A stretch of 64,000 nucleotides of DNA from Rhizoctonia solani (taxonomy: Eukaryota; Basidiomycota; Agaricomycetes; Cantharellales; Ceratobasidiaceae). The notes beneath the pieces were generated by a model. That model saw only the letters and a list, made by a program, of their open reading frames with translations, searched no databases and was not told the DNA's origin. The stretch is from assembly GCF_016906535.1 (NCBI RefSeq), contig NC_057379.1, positions 372,001 to 436,000 of the forward strand. Reading direction: 5' to 3'. The position numbers and the translations under genes were made by a program. Positions 22,404 to 32,939 of this stretch are shown here, one piece after another; positions within the stretch are counted from its first letter, which is position 1; each line of letters begins with the position of its first letter.

Positions 22404-22889
22404 TCTGTAGGCTTGATCAACAAGGAGAAGGCTCCCTGTACTAGCACAAGGGAAATCATGTGATTGGGGCCACCTTGCGGGATATAATAATCAAAAATCC
22501 CCCACCCCCACATAGTACCAAATTGCTACAAGGCAGACAAGTCCTAATCCCCCGCATACCACGTGTTTTGCCGGAACACAGTAGTTAGCGACCTTAGTCA
22601 GCTGAAACACCCGCTTGTAGAAAACCCGCTCATATCACAATTGCCAGATCTGTTGATTTGTTGTAGGGACTATCCAACGCTAGGTGCTTGACGCAAAGGT
22701 TTAGCGCCCACATACTACACAAAAACCGCCCATAAGTCCTGATATAGGCACCATCTCCCCCACGCCGTTTTCAATATTCCATCCACACGCTCTGGCGCCC
22801 CTCACCCCTACTCCCGTCCTTCCAGTTGCTCCAGTCGTTGCTCAGTTCCATCCCATTCCCAACCACCCACTTGCAGCCCATCTCCCTCT

Positions 22890-24098
22890 TTGAGAGACCT
22901 GCCAAGAATGGAACCAGAGCCGTCCCCTACCGCTCTCCTTGAGGCTATCACAGCCCTCACAGCAACAGTTGGGTCCCTACAGGACCAAATCTGCGCCCAA
23001 AGCCAACAAATCACTGAGCTTAGGGCCATATGTAAGGAAACAGCGGACCTCCTTGGGGACAAGGATCAAGGAGCCCCCCAAACCAAGCCTGGCCCATTGA
23101 CTGGGCCTGTCACTCCCCCTACCCACACAGGGGGAGAAGCCCACACTCCAGGCACGGTTAGGCCTGGGCTCAAGGCCCCATTCAGGCCATCAAGAGGAAC
23201 AGGATTCAATTCCAAGGAAGATGAAGAACCAAGGCGCCCCAAAAAGGAGCCTCAAGGAACGCCTAGAAGGCACCTTGGGTCCCTTACCCCCTTTGATGCT
23301 GGGTCCAGCGTAAAGAGACCCAAGATGGACCTCCCTGACCCTTACAAGGGAGACACCAGGGGCCGCAAAGCCACCCAATGGCTGGATAGAATGATGCTCT
23401 GGGTAGCCCTCCACTGGGACCAATTCAATGAGGAGGAACAAATGGTTGTGTGGATCCTTTACCACATGACCAATAAAGCCGCAGACTGGGCGCTCCCCAT
23501 TATTGGGGCAATCATCAAGGGCAAAGGGAACCCTCCTACCACCATCCAGGCCCTAATGGGCAGATTCAAGGAGGCGTTTGCTGACCCAGATGCCAAGAGG
23601 GCTGCTGCCAGGAAAATTGCGGCACTCTCCCAAACCACCACAACCTCCAAGTACGTCATGGAGTTCCGCAACCTCATGGCGGAATTAGACTGGAACAAGG
23701 AGGCCTATATTGCGCAGTTCACGCAAGGCCTCCACTGGAAAGTAAAGGAATTGCTATCAACCAAAGATAGCGTTCCTGACAAACTCAAAGCAATTTTTGC
23801 GGCTTCCATAAAAATTGACAACATTTGCCGCAAAAATGAGGAGAACCGCCCAAAGAAGGTACCAGCCAAGTCCCTGGTCACCGCAACCACCACCTCCACT
23901 ACCACCACTCAGCGGGTCCGACTATCAGAGGACCCCAATTATGTTACCCCGGAGGAAAGGGACCGCCGCCGCGCGTCTGGCCTTTGTGTCAAGTGCGGTC
24001 AAAAAGGGCATGGTATCAAACAATGCCCAAACGGTTGGAAGGCCACCATCAAGGAGGATGCCAAGGTGGCAGAAGAAGAAGGATTGGGAAAATACTGA
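22890..24098 (+). CDS. Inner Gypsy-C gag
   Basis: 402-residue Gag polyprotein. An ATG at 22908 (Met-Glu-Pro-Glu) matches the start used by the outer copy and is the likelier initiator; the frame is open to 22890. Order: coiled-coil-like N-terminus, Pro/Gly linker, Gag capsid domain, CCHC knuckle (C-x2-C-x4-H-x4-C, around 23985-24030). It forms the particle that packages element RNA in this family. The stop TGA at 24096-24098 follows the GGGAAAA heptamer by one codon. No internal stops, in contrast to pol. Confidence 0.92.
   Translation: MRDLPRMEPEPSPTALLEAITALTATVGSLQDQICAQSQQITELRAICKETADLLGDKDQGAPQTKPGPLTGPVTPPTHTGGEAHTPGTVRPGLKAPFRPSRGTGFNSKEDEEPRRPKKEPQGTPRRHLGSLTPFDAGSSVKRPKMDLPDPYKGDTRGRKATQWLDRMMLWVALHWDQFNEEEQMVVWILYHMTNKAADWALPIIGAIIKGKGNPPTTIQALMGRFKEAFADPDAKRAAARKIAALSQTTTTSKYVMEFRNLMAELDWNKEAYIAQFTQGLHWKVKELLSTKDSVPDKLKAIFAASIKIDNICRKNEENRPKKVPAKSLVTATTTSTTTTQRVRLSEDPNYVTPEERDRRRASGLCVKCGQKGHGIKQCPNGWKATIKEDAKVAEEEGLGKY
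24086..24092 (+). promoter_or_regulatory. Putative -1 frameshift site GGGAAAA (inner Gypsy-C)
   Basis: The gag frame reads TTG GGA AAA TAC TGA. The -1 frame is open both upstream (from 23984) and downstream into protease, so the shift could occur only in this short overlap. Confidence 0.75.
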
Positions 24099-27000
24099 GG
24101 CCAAGGACTACCGTCAAGCCCCTGGCCAACCCAAGCGTGCATGTATCAGAATGTGAATTTGTATCTGTGGCTCTTGATTCTAATAAAAAGCCCCTACTAT
24201 TTATTGATTTACAACTGCACAAGTTCCCAACGGAAAAATTAAAAACCCTAGTAGATTCAGGAGCCACCTCCAACTTCATCTCCCCCACCATTGTTGAAAA
24301 ACTTAAAATCCCAAAAACCCTGCTCAAAAATCCACAAGTAGTGAGAATGTTAGATGGTACCCTTTCCCAGACTGGTTGCATTTGGCACCAGGTTAACCTC
24401 ACGGTTTTGGCCAATGGCCATACCCATACCATTCCCTTCCTTGTCTGTCCCATTGGGAACACACCTGCCATACTTGGCATGACATGGCTTACTCAGGAGT
24501 CACCCTTGATTGATTGGTCTCTAGGCACGGTTACCTTCCCAGAACAAGTTCTGATTGCATCCGAAGAAGAGGCAGACCCTAATCCCTTAGCCAATCTCCC
24601 GGAGCAGTACCATGAATTTGCTAAGGTCTTTGGCAAAGAAGAATTTAAGGTCCTCCCTCCACATAGGGAGTATGATATAGCCATAGATCTTGTTCCGGAT
24701 GCCAAACTATCCCCAGGCCCCCTATATGGCATGACTGATGCAGAGTCCAAGGCGCTCAAGCAACACATTGACAAAGAACTAGCAACGGGCAAGATCTGCC
24801 CCAGCACTTCTTCTACTGGCGCCCCAGTCATGTTTGTAAAAAAGGCAGATGGATCCCTTAGACTGGTTGTGGACTACCAAAAACTCAATGATGTCACTCA
24901 CAAGAACGTATACCCACTCCCAAGACAGGATGATCTGATGGCAAAGTTGAGACATGCCAAGATATTCACAAAACTTGACCTACAATGGGGTTACAACAAC
25001 GTCAGAATCAAGGAAGGGGATGAATGGAAGACGGCTTTCAGGACTAAATACGGGCTGTTTGAATATCTAGTAATGCCTTTTGGCCTTACCAACGCCCCAG
25101 CCGCCTTCCAGCATTTCATGAACAACCTGTTCAGAGACCTCATTGATGTCACAGTGGTCATTTATTTGGACAACATACTGATCTTCTCCAAGAAGCCTGA
25201 GGACCACCCTTCCCATGTCAGGGAAGTCCTTTCACGGTTGATGAAGAACCAGTTGTTTTGCAAACTCTCCAAATGCCACTTCCATGTCACTACAGTAGAC
25301 TACCTAGGGATTGTCATCTCCCCAGCGGGCTTCTCAATGGATCAAAAAAAGATAGAAGCCGTCACCTCCTGGCCCACGCCCAAAACAGTCAAACAAGTTC
25401 AGGCCTTCCTTGGTTTTGTCAACTACCTCCGTCGCTTCATTCCCAGCTTCAGTTCCATGGCACGCCCCCTCCACAATCTCACACGAAAGGAAACCCCCTG
25501 GTCATGGGGTAACCTCAAAGAAGTAGCATTCCAGGAACTGAAATCCCTTGTCACCCAATCCCCGGTCCTGGTCCATTCCAACCCTGAACTCCCATATTAC
25601 CTGGAAACAGATGCATCAGGGGTAGCCATGGGAGCAATCCTTAGTCAAAGAGGGGAAGATAACCGCTTGCACCCCATAGCTTACATGTCTAAATCCTTCT
25701 CTGGCGCCGAGGCTAATTATGACACCCATGACAAGGAGCTCTTAGCTATAATCAAGGCACTAGAGGAATGGCAAATTTTCCTAGAGGCAACAGACAGACC
25801 AATCCAGGTTTTTACAGATCACAGAAACCTGGAGTATTGGATGCAGGCACAAACGTTCAACAGAAGGCACGCGCGTTGGAGAATTTTCCTGAGCGACTTT
25901 AACTTTGAGATCCATTATCAACCAGGGAAACAGTCAGGGAAACCAGACGCATTATCAAGACGCTCAGATTATGTCAACCATCCCTCGGAACCAGAAGTCA
26001 TGCTCCCAGAAGAGGTCTTTGTCAATACGTCAGAAGAGGAACTTGAAATTGTCATGGAGATCCGGAAGAAGTTAAGGGAGGACCCTTCCCTAGAATCCAT
26101 CATCCAGTTCCTAACAGAGGATGCAGATAATGCACCCCCTCAATTTGGAAGGCCTATTGGGATTATGACTGGGAAGAGGATCTACTCTGGTACCAAGGAA
26201 AACTAGTAGTCCCAGACAGCAAGCCATTGAAAGAAAAGCTTCTGAGGGAATTCCATGATTCCCCGTTAGCCGGACACCCAGGGCAGCAAAGAACCCTTGA
26301 ACTCTTAAGTTGGTCCTACTGGTGGCCGGGCATGAAATCATCAGCCAAGGAATGGGTTGAGTGTTGCCCAATATGTCAATCCAACCAACAAACCCGCGCA
26401 CCAGTAATTGCCCTGAAACCCCTAGAAGTCCCGCCTTACCCATTCCACAGCATATCATACAACTTCATCACCGGGTTTCCCAAGTCCCAGGGTTACGACG
26501 CTATCCTTGTGGTCATTGACTCCTTCTCCAAGTTTGGCCACTTCATCCCCACTTTGAAGAAGGTCTCAGCAAAAGGACTAGCGGACCTGTTCATTACGCA
26601 TGTCTGGAAACTTCACGGACTCCCAATTAAAACCGTCTCTGACCATGGCACTACATTCACTGGGAAATTCCTAAGGGCGCTTTATCAAAGACTAGGAATC
26701 AAACCATCCTTCTCCTCCGCCTACCATCCGGAATCAGACGGTCAGACGGAAAGGGTGAACCAGTTCATTGAATTCTACCTTAGGTCATACGTTACAGCCA
26801 ATCATTCTGACTGGTCCAGTTGGCTCCCCTTGGCAGAATACGCATATAATAACGCCAAACATGCTGCCACAGGGAAAACACCGTTTGAATTGGTCTATGG
26901 GAGGAATCCAGTAATGAATCCGTCAAACGTCCCCTCAAATGTTCCAGAAGCAGACCAAGTAGCAGACACCCTAGCCAAGGAATGGAAGGAAGCGGAATCA

Positions 27001-27503
27001 GCCCTGAGAATGAGTAAAGAGAAAATGATTGGAAACAAGGGGTTGGTTCCAAAGTACTCAATTGGCAAAAAGTCTGGTTAGATGGAAAAAACGTGGAGCT
27101 CAGAACAAACTCCAACAAACTGGACCCCAAGAGACTAGGACCATTTGAGGTCACAGAAAAAATCTCCAGTCATGCGTACCACCTGAAACTTCTGGAAACC
27201 CTGAAAATCCACAATGTGTTCTATGTGGGATTATTGTCCAAGGCGCATGAATCTCCAAGTCAACCCTTCCCAGAACGTCCCCCTCCGGAAACAATTGAAG
27301 GGGAAGAAGAATATGAGGTAGAACAGATCATTGACTCCAAAAGACAATGAGGAAAATGGTTCTACTTGATAAAATGGAAAGGTTATGGACCAGAAGACAA
27401 TTCATGGGAGCCAGAAGAACTCCTGGAACACAGCCAAGAGGAAATTCAACGCTTCAATAAATTGCAACTGAAAAAGGCTTGTGACTCTGCCAAGAGCCTT
27501 TAA
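24093..27503 (+). pseudogene. Inner Gypsy-C pol: protease to chromodomain, four lesions
   Basis: Protease (DSGAT near 24258), RT, RNase H (TDASG, DALSRR), integrase (H-x4-H...C-x2-C, DDE residues including the Glu of TERVN) and chromodomain. Lesions seen: the RT signature is YLDN rather than YLDD (codon 25172-25174, GAC to AAC at a CpG); a one-base deletion near 26146 at the end of RNase H; a one-base deletion in an A-run near 27068; and a TGA at 27348-27350 inside the chromodomain where the outer copy has an amino-acid codon. All frames resume homology after each lesion, so they are recent. Confidence 0.9.
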
Positions 27504-27514
27504 GGGGGGGGCAA

Positions 27515-28074
27515 TGTCATAACCTCCTAACATATACCATTAGAATCGCACGATTTTTCTATTATTTCTAGTATTTTTTACGGACTCAATATCTTTTGTT
27601 TTTCAATCACGTGATCTTGGCGCTTATTATGACAAGATGCCGCGCCGAGATGCCGTGCCAAGGGCGCTTAGGAGAAATCCACGCTTCTGCGCAGTCCGCA
27701 GCACGCTTCCCTTTTCACATGTAGGCTTCTATTCACACACGCACAGACCACATGTAGCTAGTAGTATTGTCTATATATACAGCAGGGAAATTGCTTGGAA
27801 ACCCCAAGTCAATTTTACCTTGTCTCATACTCATTGAGGAGGACATCCAGCCAGCTAAGTAGCCGGCCCCCTTAGTCACCAGTAGCAACCCCTCTACCTT
27901 ACTCACCACACCTCCCAGGCCTAAGGCCCCCTCACAGTAGCATAGAAGTAGTAGGCCGCCTTAAGCGGTATTAGTATAGCCTAGTTAGATAGTTAGACCA
28001 CCCTTGTCAGTAGTAGTACGGCCGTAAGCGCCCGCCCACTAGCAAGTACCCAACCTTACAGTTGGCGTACAACA
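27515..28074 (+). repeat. Inner Gypsy-C 3' LTR
   Basis: 560 bp; preceded by a polypurine tract with eight G (27501-27514). Differs from the 5' LTR at two CpG-type positions. Confidence 0.93.
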
Positions 28075-29877
28075 CCAACTATGACACGCACAATAAAGAA
28101 CTGTTGGCCATCATCAAGGCATTGGAAGAATGGCAGATCTTCTTAGAAGCAACGGACAAACCCATTCAAGTGTTCACGGACCATTGGAATCTAGAGTATT
28201 GGATGCAGGCTAGAACCTTTAACCGCAGACATGCTAGATGGCGTGTTTTCCTAAGCAACTTCAACTTTGAAATCCACTATTGCCCAGGGAAACAGTTGGG
28301 AAAACTGGATGCTCTCTCCAGAAGATCTGACTACACTGATGTGCCACCAGAATCAGAAGTCATGCTGCCCACGGAAGTCTTTGCCAACACATCCAAGGAA
28401 GAGCTGGAAATTGTCACGGATATACGTGCCAAATTGAAAGAAGATCCCTCCTTGGAACCAATCATCCAGTTCTTGACAGAAGATGCCAACAATGCACCAC
28501 CATCTATCCAAAAAGCCTATCAAGACTATGACTGGGAAGAAGAATTACTGTGGTACCGGGGAAAACTTGTAGTTCCAGACTCAGAGCCCTTGAAGGAACG
28601 GCTCCTCAGGGAATTCCATGACTCACCACTGGCAGGACACCCAGGACAACAACGCACCTTGGAATTGCTTAGCAGGAACTACTGGTGGCCAGGGATGAAG
28701 TCCTCTGCAAAAGAATGGGTAGAATGTTGCCCTACCTGCCAAGCAAACCGTTGCGCCCACGCCCCAGTCATATCTTTGAAACCTCTAGATGTTCCTCCTT
28801 TCCCATTCCACACCATTTCCTACAACTTTATTACAGGATTCCCAAGTCAGAAGGACATGATGCAATCCTGGTGGTTATAGATTTGTTCTCCAAATTTGGC
28901 CATTTCATTCCAACTACAAAAAGGGTAACAGCCAAGGGGCTAGCAAACCTCTTTGTCACTCACATTTGGAAACTTCATGGACTCCCAGTCAGAACCATCT
29001 CAGACCAAGGGACAACATTTACCAGGAAATTCCTCAGGGCCCTTTACCAACGGCTGGGAATCAATCCATCCTTTTCCTTGGCTTATCACCCGGAATCAGA
29101 CAGACAGACCAAACGCGTCAACCAGTTTATTGAGTTCTACCTGAGATCATATATAGCAGCAGACCACTTGGACTGGGCCAGATGGTTGCCACTTGCGGAA
29201 TACACTTATAACAATGCAAAGCACTCTGCCACCGGAAAAACCCCGTTCAAACTAGTCTATGGGAGGAACCCTGTAATGAACCCATCAATGGTACCAGCCA
29301 ATGTCCCAGAAGCAGATACAGTGGCAGACACACTGGCCCAAGAATGGAAAGAAGCCAAGTCAGCCCTCAGAATGAGCAAGGAACGGATGTCCAGGAACCT
29401 AGGGACAGTACCGGAGTATTCAGTAGGCAAGGAGGTTTGGCTAGATGGGAAGAATGTGGAGCTCAGAACCAACTCAAACAAACTGGACCCCAAACAACTT
29501 GGCCCTTTCAAAGTCATAGAGAAGATCTCCAGCCACGCCTACCATCTGGAATTACCCAAAACCCTGAAAATCCATGACATATTCTATGTTGGATTGTTGT
29601 CCAAAAGCCACAAGTCACCAAGCCAGCCCTTTCCAGAAAGACCCCCACCTGAGACAATAGAGGGGGAGGAAGAATACAAAGTTGAACAGATCATTGACTC
29701 CAAGCAACTACGGGGAAAATGGTTCTACTTAATAAAATGGAAGGGTTACGGTCTGGAAGACAATTCCTGGGAACCAGAAGAACTGTTGGATCACAGCCAA
29801 GAAGAGATCAAGCAATTCAACCAAGCTAGACTCAGAAAGGCTTGTGACACTGCCAAGAGCCTTTAAAGGGGGGGCAA

Positions 29878-30617
29878 TGTCACAACCTCCTTAATTATAC
29901 CATTGGATTTGCCTGATTTTTCTATTATTTTTAGTATTTTTTACGGACTTGTTATCTTATGTTTTTCAATCACGTGATCTTGGCGCTTATTATGCCAAGA
30001 TGCCGCGCCAAGATGCTGTGCCAAGGGCGCTTAGGAGAAATCCACGCTTCTGCGCAGCCTGCAGCACGTGTCCTGGACATGGTCACATGACCAGTACAAG
30101 TGGTTGCATGCTGGCCCAAGCCCAAATTTGGGGGGTAGCAGGTGTAATCATGGGTTGTCAGCAGAGGAATAATAGGGCTCTATGGCTTAGTGGTCAAGCT
30201 GGTTCAATTCTGGCTAGTTCTATTTTCCTCTGTTTATGACAGCACGCTTCTTATTTGTCTTATGTACTTCTCTTCTCAAGCGCACAGACCATGTAGATAG
30301 CGCATTCTTGTCTATATATACAGCAGGAAAATTGCTTGGAAACCCCAAGTTGATTTTACCTTGTCTCATACTCATTGAGGAGGATCCAGTCAGCCAGCTA
30401 AGTAGCCGGCCCCCAGTTGATCTCAGACGTTAACTATCCCTTAACTCATCACACCTCCCAGGCCTAAGGCCCCACTGCTAGTAGTAGTCACCAGTAGGAC
30501 GCCTTATGCGTCATTAGTATAGCCTTTAGATAGTAGATTACATAAGCAGTGTACTAGTAGTATGGCCACAAGCGCCCGTCCCATTAGCAAGTACCCACCT
30601 TACAGTGGTGTACAACA
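29878..30617 (+). repeat. Outer Gypsy-C 3' LTR with a TRIM LTR inside
   Basis: About 562 bp of LTR plus a 173-bp insertion and its 5-bp duplication. Polypurine tract with seven G at 29866-29877. GCTAT duplication follows at 30618-30622. Confidence 0.92.
30069..30241 (+). repeat. Solo LTR of the TRIM family
   Basis: 173 bp, TGTCCTGGAC...TTTATGACA, flanked by GCACG at 30064-30068 and 30242-30246. Nearly identical to the two TRIM LTRs at 46809 and 47070, including the tRNA-like A- and B-box words. The 5-bp duplication shows it moves or moved as an LTR unit, not as a SINE. Confidence 0.9.
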
Positions 30618-30622
30618 GCTAT

Positions 30623-30865
30623 ACAACTTAGCATGCACTTGCACAGAGTTGATGTGACAAAGATTGAGATCTGGAATTGTGCAACACAAGGCTTTAGCGC
30701 ATTTGCCTAGAAAATCTTGGCCTGGCACAGCACACTTGGTCTCAGCAAAGCAGGACAGCTTGCACCCAAGGCATCCCAGTGCACTACCCCCACATTTATT
30801 ACTGGCCGCAAAATGGTTCCCTTGGCATTTTCTTGAGTCCAAAAACATGACTTTTGCACAGCCAA
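30623..30865 (-). pseudogene. Cysteine-rich coding fragment
   Basis: Minus-strand frame of about 80 codons with 13 or so Cys, including C-x2-C and C-x2-C-x3-C groups, suggestive of a metal-binding cluster. It continues a few codons on the far side of the outer Gypsy-C (15554 downward) before a TGA, so the 15-kb element lies within its last codons. Upstream it is cut by the foldback element at 30868, and I saw an in-frame stop just beyond that element. It could be the cysteine cluster of a transposase-associated protein; the family is not identified. Confidence 0.4.
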
Positions 30866-30867
30866 TA

Positions 30868-32277
30868 CAGTACCCCAAAAAAGTATTGCACATGTGACCA
30901 ATTGTACAATGTGTGTTGTCTTACTCCCAAGCCAGCGCTTGGATCGATTCAAGTAGTTAATATAAGTGGTTAAGATATACTATTAGAACCTATATACAAA
31001 GTTTCATGAGAATTGCTGCAACGGAGACTAAGCTAGGGTCAGTATACCATCAAAGCGGCTGTGCAATACTTTTTTGGGTTCCTGGCTGTGAGAGTGACCC
31101 ATTGTACCCACCCCAGGAAAGTGTAAATAAAATCAAAGATAAATCTTATTAAGTAGCTAAAGCTAGCATGTACTAAATATTTTAGTTTTGGAGCTACCTT
31201 TGTATAAATTAATACCAAGGTAAAATGTGTAGCTTCCAGGAGTATATGCACCCTACCTTGGTACAAACTCAAAATTAGATCTACCTACCCTAGTATGGCT
31301 TCAAGCTAGCATATATTATATTTATTCTAGCCCATTAGCACTGAGATATAGAACAATCCTGCTCATAGAGAGCTTGGTGAGTCCCAAAGGGGGGCAGACC
31401 CCCAAACTTTCAGGAGCTATTTCTCTTAACCAAAACTATGTACATGCAAACTGTCTGCTCTGAAAGGAGGGAATCATCTGGTACTATACATGTGCAAAGT
31501 ATCAAGCTCTCTGGTGCAAAGCTTCCAGAGAGGCACAGGGGTAAGTAGAAATGAAGTAGATTTTTATAGGAAAAACACAGCAAAATTGCCATTTATTCCC
31601 TCACCCCTGTGCCTCTCTGGAAGCTTTGCACCAGAGAGCTTGATACTTTGCACATGTATAGTACCAGATGATTCCCTCCTTTCAGAGCAGACAGTTTGCA
31701 TGTACATAGTTTTGGTTAAGAGAAATAGCTCCTGAAAGTTTGGGGGTCTGCCCCCCTTTGGGACTCACCAAGCTCTCTATGAGCAGGATTGTTCTATATC
31801 TCAGTGCTAATGGGCTAGAATAAATATAATATATGCTAGCTTGAAGCCATACTAGGGTAGGTAGATCTAATTTTGAGTTTGTACCAAGGTAGGGTGCATA
31901 TACTCCTGGAAGCTACACATTTTACCTTGGTATTAATTTATACAAAGGTAGCTCCAAAACTAAAATATTTAGTACATGCTAGCTTTAGCTACTTAATAAG
32001 ATTTATCTTTGATTTTATTTACACTTTCCTGGGGTGGGTACAATGGGTCACTCTCACAGCCAGGAACCCAAAAAAGTATTGCACAGCCGCTTTGATGGTA
32101 TACTGACCCTAGCTTAGTCTCCGTTGCAGCAATTCTCATGAAACTTTGTATATAGGTTCTAATAGTATATCTTAACCACTTATATTAACTACTTGAATCG
32201 ATCCGAGCGCTGGCTTGGGAGTAAGACAACACACATTGTACAATCGGTCACGTGTGCAATACTTTTTTGGGGTACTG
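30868..32277. mobile_element. TA-flanked foldback element (MITE) 2, 1.41 kb
   Basis: Two 675-bp arms in exact register (30868-31542 and 31603-32277) around a 60-bp spacer, ends CAGTACCCC...GGGGTACTG, flanked by TA (30866-30867, 32278-32279). No transposase is encoded. Each arm carries a second, inverted copy of the terminal word AAAAAAGTATTGCACA about 200 bp inward, so each arm may itself be a small terminal-inverted-repeat element. Arm differences that I checked are CpG versus TpG/CpA. Confidence 0.9.
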
Positions 32278-32279
32278 TA

Positions 32280-32935
32280 CATTAGGTTATTTAGAATCAA
32301 GCCTCGTATTTAGAGCTCTGCACTAAGGAACTGTCGAAATAATTCAAGTGATCTTTGAAGCTGAACCCGTATTACTAGAGGTACTTGATGTTGGCTCTGT
32401 TGCCGTTATCCCTGGATGAAGATATTGCAGATAAGAAAACACAGCGGAATTCACAGCAAGTTACTCCGTACAGATATTGACCGTCCCATCCGTCATAGCT
32501 GAGGCAAACATGAAGTTGTTTCCTGCCGGTTTGGGATTCTGCGCTAGTCCTGTGAACTATGGATATTCAAGTAATTAGTGCTCTAGCTACCCATTGGGTC
32601 CCGTGGAGCCTGCTCACTTCCTGGCTCGATGGGACAAAATGTGTATGTATCAGATTTCCAGTTGGAAGGTCCCAAATGCAGATTTCCCCAGCTATTATGA
32701 TTCATAATAGGGTTTGTCAACATATCTGTTCAGATCCTAGGATACTAACAAACCTCTCGATGTTGCAAGTACACAGGTATTTCTGCCAAGTGTCCCAAAG
32801 TAGCTGATCCCTGCAAACTCCACAGGAGGCTGACATAGTAGCTCGTTGAGTACTGTAGATATTGATCGTATCGCTAATAATAAGAAGTATTATATACCTT
32901 TGGGTAATATGCTAGGAAAGGATATGTCTTTCAGC
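32280..32935. other. Gene-free spacer
   Basis: No supported coding sequence, repeat or RNA gene seen. Confidence 0.4.
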
Positions 32936-32939
32936 GCCT

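Larger units (their letters stand above)
21829..28074 (+). mobile_element. Inner Gypsy-C chromovirus, complete and recent
   Basis: 6246 bp with two 560-bp LTRs that I found to differ at only two positions (both CpG versus TpG/CpA), flanked by CCAAC at 21824-21828 and 28075-28079. It is inserted in the RNase H coding part of the outer element. gag is intact. pol carries two single-base deletions, one TGA and a changed RT active site, so the copy is not autonomous despite its youth. Confidence 0.95.
19101..29866 (+). pseudogene. Outer Gypsy-C pol, in four pieces
   Basis: Protease start at 19101-19366 (DSGAT motif), cut by LTR-D. Protease end and RT fingers/palm at 19910-20705, cut by a solo LTR-C just before the YLDD motif. 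RT end and RNase H start at 21265-21828 (YLDD intact), cut by the inner element. RNase H end, integrase and chromodomain at 28075-29866. A one-base deletion near 28842 shifts the frame in the integrase core. The Glu of the integrase DDE triad is replaced by Lys at 29111-29113. The C-terminal chromodomain (WFYLIKWKGY, SWEPEELL) is intact. Confidence 0.88.
15560..30617 (+). mobile_element. Outer Gypsy-C chromovirus enlarged by six nested insertions
   Basis: Bounded by TGTCACAACC (15560) and GTGTACAACA (30617) with target duplication GCTAT at 15555-15559 and 30618-30622. Its own sequence amounts to a chromovirus of ordinary size: LTRs of about 560 bp, leader, gag (17925-19106) and pol. Insertions inside it are a foldback element (15800-16497), LTR-A (16615-17197), LTR-D (19367-19904), LTR-C (20706-21264), a complete Gypsy-C (21829-28074) and a TRIM LTR (30069-30241), all in positions where deleting the insert and one duplication restores the matching sister sequence. 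Confidence 0.93.

Noticed and set aside
31039..32106. Identical 77-residue ORFs on opposite strands
   Set aside because: They are the two arms of the foldback element, so their identity reflects the palindrome, not a gene.
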